Origin: Gammaproteobacteria bacterium
GTDB taxonomy: Bacteria; Pseudomonadota; Gammaproteobacteria; SZUA-152
DNA: 7,048 nt
NCBI GenBank assembly: GCA_030613605.1
Contig: JAUWLO010000108.1
Location: 1 to 7,048 of the forward strand
Reading direction: 5' to 3'
Positions 5,170 to 7,048 of the stretch are shown here, piece after piece; the first letter of the stretch is position 1, and every line of letters starts with the position of its first letter. Under the pieces are notes generated by a model that saw only the letters and a program-made list of their open reading frames with translations, was not told the DNA's origin and searched no databases. Position numbers and translations under genes: made by a program.

Positions 5170-6786
5170 TCAAGCAGATTTTCCCAGATTAAAATTCCCC
5201 ATCGCCAGTGATGCCTGAGTAAGGTGCCGCGTAATTCTGGCAACATGTTTAGTAACACGCCTAAGCCAGCGAATTGCCTCTAGCCGGTTAGTGCCTTCTG
5301 ACACAGTAATTTCACCGTTACCAATCGCAGTCATCACCGTTGCGCGGTAAGGTGTCTCAGTTTGTTGTAATACATCGGCTGTTTTTTGTGCAAGCCTTGA
5401 TGCCGCAGACCAACGGTTTTCTTGCATATCACTAATAATGGTATGTATTGAATCAGCAATTAACTGGCATTCATCCTTCAATTCAGCAGTGTGTCTGGCA
5501 GTAAAAGCACGATCCCCCTCTTCCTCGCATCGCTCATGTAAACGTTGCATATGATCCAGTGCATGAATAAGTGAAACCAGACTATTCCATTCAGCTCCTT
5601 TCCCTGTTTTCAGATGGATGTTATCGAGGTAATCGCTGGTTTCATCCAACATTGATTGCATGCGGGGTAGATTTGTTTTCTGACCACGATCGTCACCAAT
5701 GATTGCGCTGACATAATTAAGTAAGGCCACGAATTCATCGTGGACGGTTGAATACACTGCGGCCAGCGCCAGTTTTGGTTGCTCCAACAGAGTTTTATCA
5801 AGTCGATGTGTAAAAATGGGTTCTCGCTCAGGAATCATTCGCATAATCATTCGGGCAAAGGCCTGAGTTACAGGTAATACCACTATTACGCCAATCACAT
5901 TAAATGCGGTATGGAAAGCCACCAGGGCGATTTCGGCATTCTCAAGTAAAAGTCCTGGGGAAATGAATTCCCACAGCAGTACATACGGCGTGATGAGGAT
6001 AAAGGCACCAGTACCGGTAAGCAGATTGTAAATAACATGTGAAAGACCGGTGCGGCGTGCACCCACGCTGCCACCAATCGTGGCAATGGCCGCCGTTACT
6101 GTGGTGCCAATATTCATGCCCACTACCAGTGCAGCTGCCTGCTCAAAACCGATTAACCCGGTAAAAAGAGCAGTCAGGGTCGTAGCGATGCCAGCACTGG
6201 ATGACTGGGTAATCGCAGTAAATACAATGCCCGATGCCAATAAAAGGAGACGACCCGTTAAACTGTCTGCAGGCATATCATCGAAAAAGACGATATGTTG
6301 CAGCCCACCCATTCCTTCTTGCATCAAGGTAATGCCAACAAAGATTACCCCAAAACCCGCCATGGCAAAGCCGATATTTGCAAGCCTGTCTTTTGCAAAC
6401 AAGCGCAGCAGCATGCCAATAAAAATGATTGGCATTACCAGAACACCTAGCTTTAGCTTGAAGCCCAGCAACGCAACCAGCCAGCCGGTGATGGTTGTAC
6501 CGATATTGGCACCAAAGATAATACCAAGTGCCTCTGGAAAACCGATTAGACCTGCGCCCACAAAACCAACCGCTGCGACAGTTGTTGCACTGGATGATTG
6601 CAAGATGGCCGTACTAACCGCACCTGTCACTGCGCCAGTTAGTGGATTGCGAGTAAAACGTAACAGTGATGATCGCACCACATTACCTGCCAGTGCCTGT
6701 AATCCACTGGTCATCACCACCATGCCCAGCAGAAACATTCCAAGACCACCAACGACCTGGAAAACGATTTGAGTATTATCCATCAT
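5170..6786 (-). CDS. Na+/phosphate cotransporter (NptA/YjbB family) with PhoU-like C-terminal domain
   Basis: Inner-membrane transporter related to SLC34, coupling phosphate movement to Na+; bacterial members such as E. coli YjbB have been linked to phosphate export. The 538 residues comprise a membrane half (about 1-315) and a soluble helical half (about 330-538). The membrane part carries the two family repeats: QSSSATT (63-69) followed by GANIGTT (92-98), and QSSSAGI (194-200) followed by GMNIGTT (223-229). The paired QSSS motifs form the ion and phosphate site. The C-terminal half is all-helical and PhoU-like, as in full-length family members, and probably senses or regulates. Length matches E. 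coli YjbB (about 543). Two consecutive ATG codons (6786 and 6783) are possible starts; the Shine-Dalgarno is weak (GGCGG, 11 bases upstream). It is convergent with the coiled-coil gene and 96 bases downstream of a DUF502 gene on the same strand. Confidence 0.95.
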   Translation of the reverse strand: MMDNTQIVFQVVGGLGMFLLGMVVMTSGLQALAGNVVRSSLLRFTRNPLTGAVTGAVSTAILQSSSATTVAAVGFVGAGLIGFPEALGIIFGANIGTTITGWLVALLGFKLKLGVLVMPIIFIGMLLRLFAKDRLANIGFAMAGFGVIFVGITLMQEGMGGLQHIVFFDDMPADSLTGRLLLLASGIVFTAITQSSSAGIATTLTALFTGLIGFEQAAALVVGMNIGTTVTAAIATIGGSVGARRTGLSHVIYNLLTGTGAFILITPYVLLWEFISPGLLLENAEIALVAFHTAFNVIGVIVVLPVTQAFARMIMRMIPEREPIFTHRLDKTLLEQPKLALAAVYSTVHDEFVALLNYVSAIIGDDRGQKTNLPRMQSMLDETSDYLDNIHLKTGKGAEWNSLVSLIHALDHMQRLHERCEEEGDRAFTARHTAELKDECQLIADSIHTIISDMQENRWSAASRLAQKTADVLQQTETPYRATVMTAIGNGEITVSEGTNRLEAIRWLRRVTKHVARITRHLTQASLAMGNFNLGKSA

Positions 6787-6834
6787 GGATTTAATTACCG
6801 CCGATTGTTGTCTCTATCCTGGATACCTGCTTTC

Positions 6835-6840
6835 AGTATA
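6835..6840 (-). promoter_or_regulatory. Candidate -10 element for the Na+/phosphate cotransporter gene
   Basis: On the minus strand this reads TATACT, one base from consensus, and would place transcription start about 40 bases before the ATG. The -35 region is poor. I see no Pho box (repeated CTGTCAT-like heptamers) in 6787-6882. The gene could also be read through from the DUF502 gene upstream. Confidence 0.35.
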
Positions 6841-6882
6841 CATCGACAGTTTCGATCTGCTAGCCGGTTAGCATCCACTACT

Positions 6883-7048
6883 TCAGGAAGTTGTGTTTGT
6901 GCCGGCGACTCCTGCGGTCAGCATAAAGCGCACGGCCTCTTCCATGCTCATGTCCAGGGGACGCACATTACTGCGTGGCATCAATACTGCGTAGCCGCCA
7001 ATCATGTAGCTCATGGGGAAATAAACAAGGATGCTGCCTTCTTCACGA
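6883..7048 (-). CDS. DUF502 family membrane protein, C-terminal fragment
   Basis: On the minus strand an open frame enters from the right edge and ends at TGA (6885-6883), giving 54 residues. The part reading GGYAVLMPRSNVRPLDMS and then MEEAVRFMLTAGV matches the conserved C-terminus of DUF502 proteins, where a loop leading to a G-Y-hydrophobic-P-R strand is followed by a D-M-S-x-E-E-A helix and a short final helix. DUF502 proteins are inner-membrane proteins of unknown function with two N-terminal transmembrane segments; those lie outside the window. The section before GGY (VYFPMSYMI) differs from the more common PTTPNPTSG version, so this may be a divergent subgroup. In many gammaproteobacteria DUF502 is followed by aspS; here the Na+/phosphate cotransporter follows instead. 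Confidence 0.78.
   Translation of the reverse strand, partial: REEGSILVYFPMSYMIGGYAVLMPRSNVRPLDMSMEEAVRFMLTAGVAGTNTTS

Noticed and set aside
5280..5291. CTAGCCGGTTAG occurs here and again at 6860-6871, inside the near-palindrome GCTAGCCGGTTAGC
   Set aside because: About one or two shared 12-mers are expected by chance in a window this size, and one copy is inside the transporter coding sequence. No regulatory meaning can be supported.
6050..6772. Long open frame (240 codons) on the plus strand opposite the transporter gene
   Set aside because: It is the antisense of the conserved membrane half of the Na+/phosphate cotransporter, is full of Pro/Thr/Ala runs expected from complementing its codons, and has no recognisable domain.

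Overview
The window looks like a stretch of ordinary chromosome from a Gram-negative bacterium, most likely a gammaproteobacterium. The evidence is an alanine-zipper (Lpp/OprI-type) outer-membrane lipoprotein next to an ErfK/YbiS-type L,D-transpeptidase, a DUF502 membrane protein, and proteins that read as proteobacterial throughout. I cannot place it to genus. The single-haem cytochrome c resembles, from memory only, small cytochromes of sulfur- and iron-oxidising proteobacteria. I see no rRNA, tRNA, insertion sequence, CRISPR array or phage gene, and no gene-free stretch longer than about 135 bases.

Layout. Bases 1-132 hold the 3' end of an Lpp-like lipoprotein gene (+). A short hairpin (152-173) separates it from a convergent L,D-transpeptidase gene (178-1257, -). 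A 119-base AT-rich divergent region then leads into a rightward run: an FtsH-family AAA+ zinc protease (1377-3320), a membrane-targeted monohaem cytochrome c (3409-3789) and an M28-family zinc aminopeptidase (3834-4703). Next comes a small coiled-coil protein of unknown function (4836-5129). It has its own extended -10 promoter, and a perfect 10-bp inverted repeat lies just upstream of that promoter. On the minus strand are a Na+/phosphate cotransporter with a PhoU-like tail (5170-6786) and, at the right edge, the C-terminus of a DUF502 protein (6883-7048).

How the genes fit together. The lipoprotein and L,D-transpeptidase form a plausible enzyme-substrate pair: the lipoprotein ends in the free lysine that such enzymes link to peptidoglycan. 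The ftsH, cytochrome and M28 genes run in the same direction with gaps of 88 and 44 bases and no convincing terminator between them, so co-transcription is possible. FtsH makes peptides at the inner membrane, and an M28 enzyme without a signal peptide could trim them in the cytoplasm; the cytochrome's place in this is unknown. This ftsH lacks the rlmE/folP neighbours usual for the housekeeping copy and carries a proline-rich N-terminal extension, so it is probably an accessory paralogue.

I do not see a clear-cut new system. The points most worth following up are the FtsH-cytochrome-M28 cluster, the cytochrome with no methionine available to bind haem, and the palindrome-controlled coiled-coil gene.
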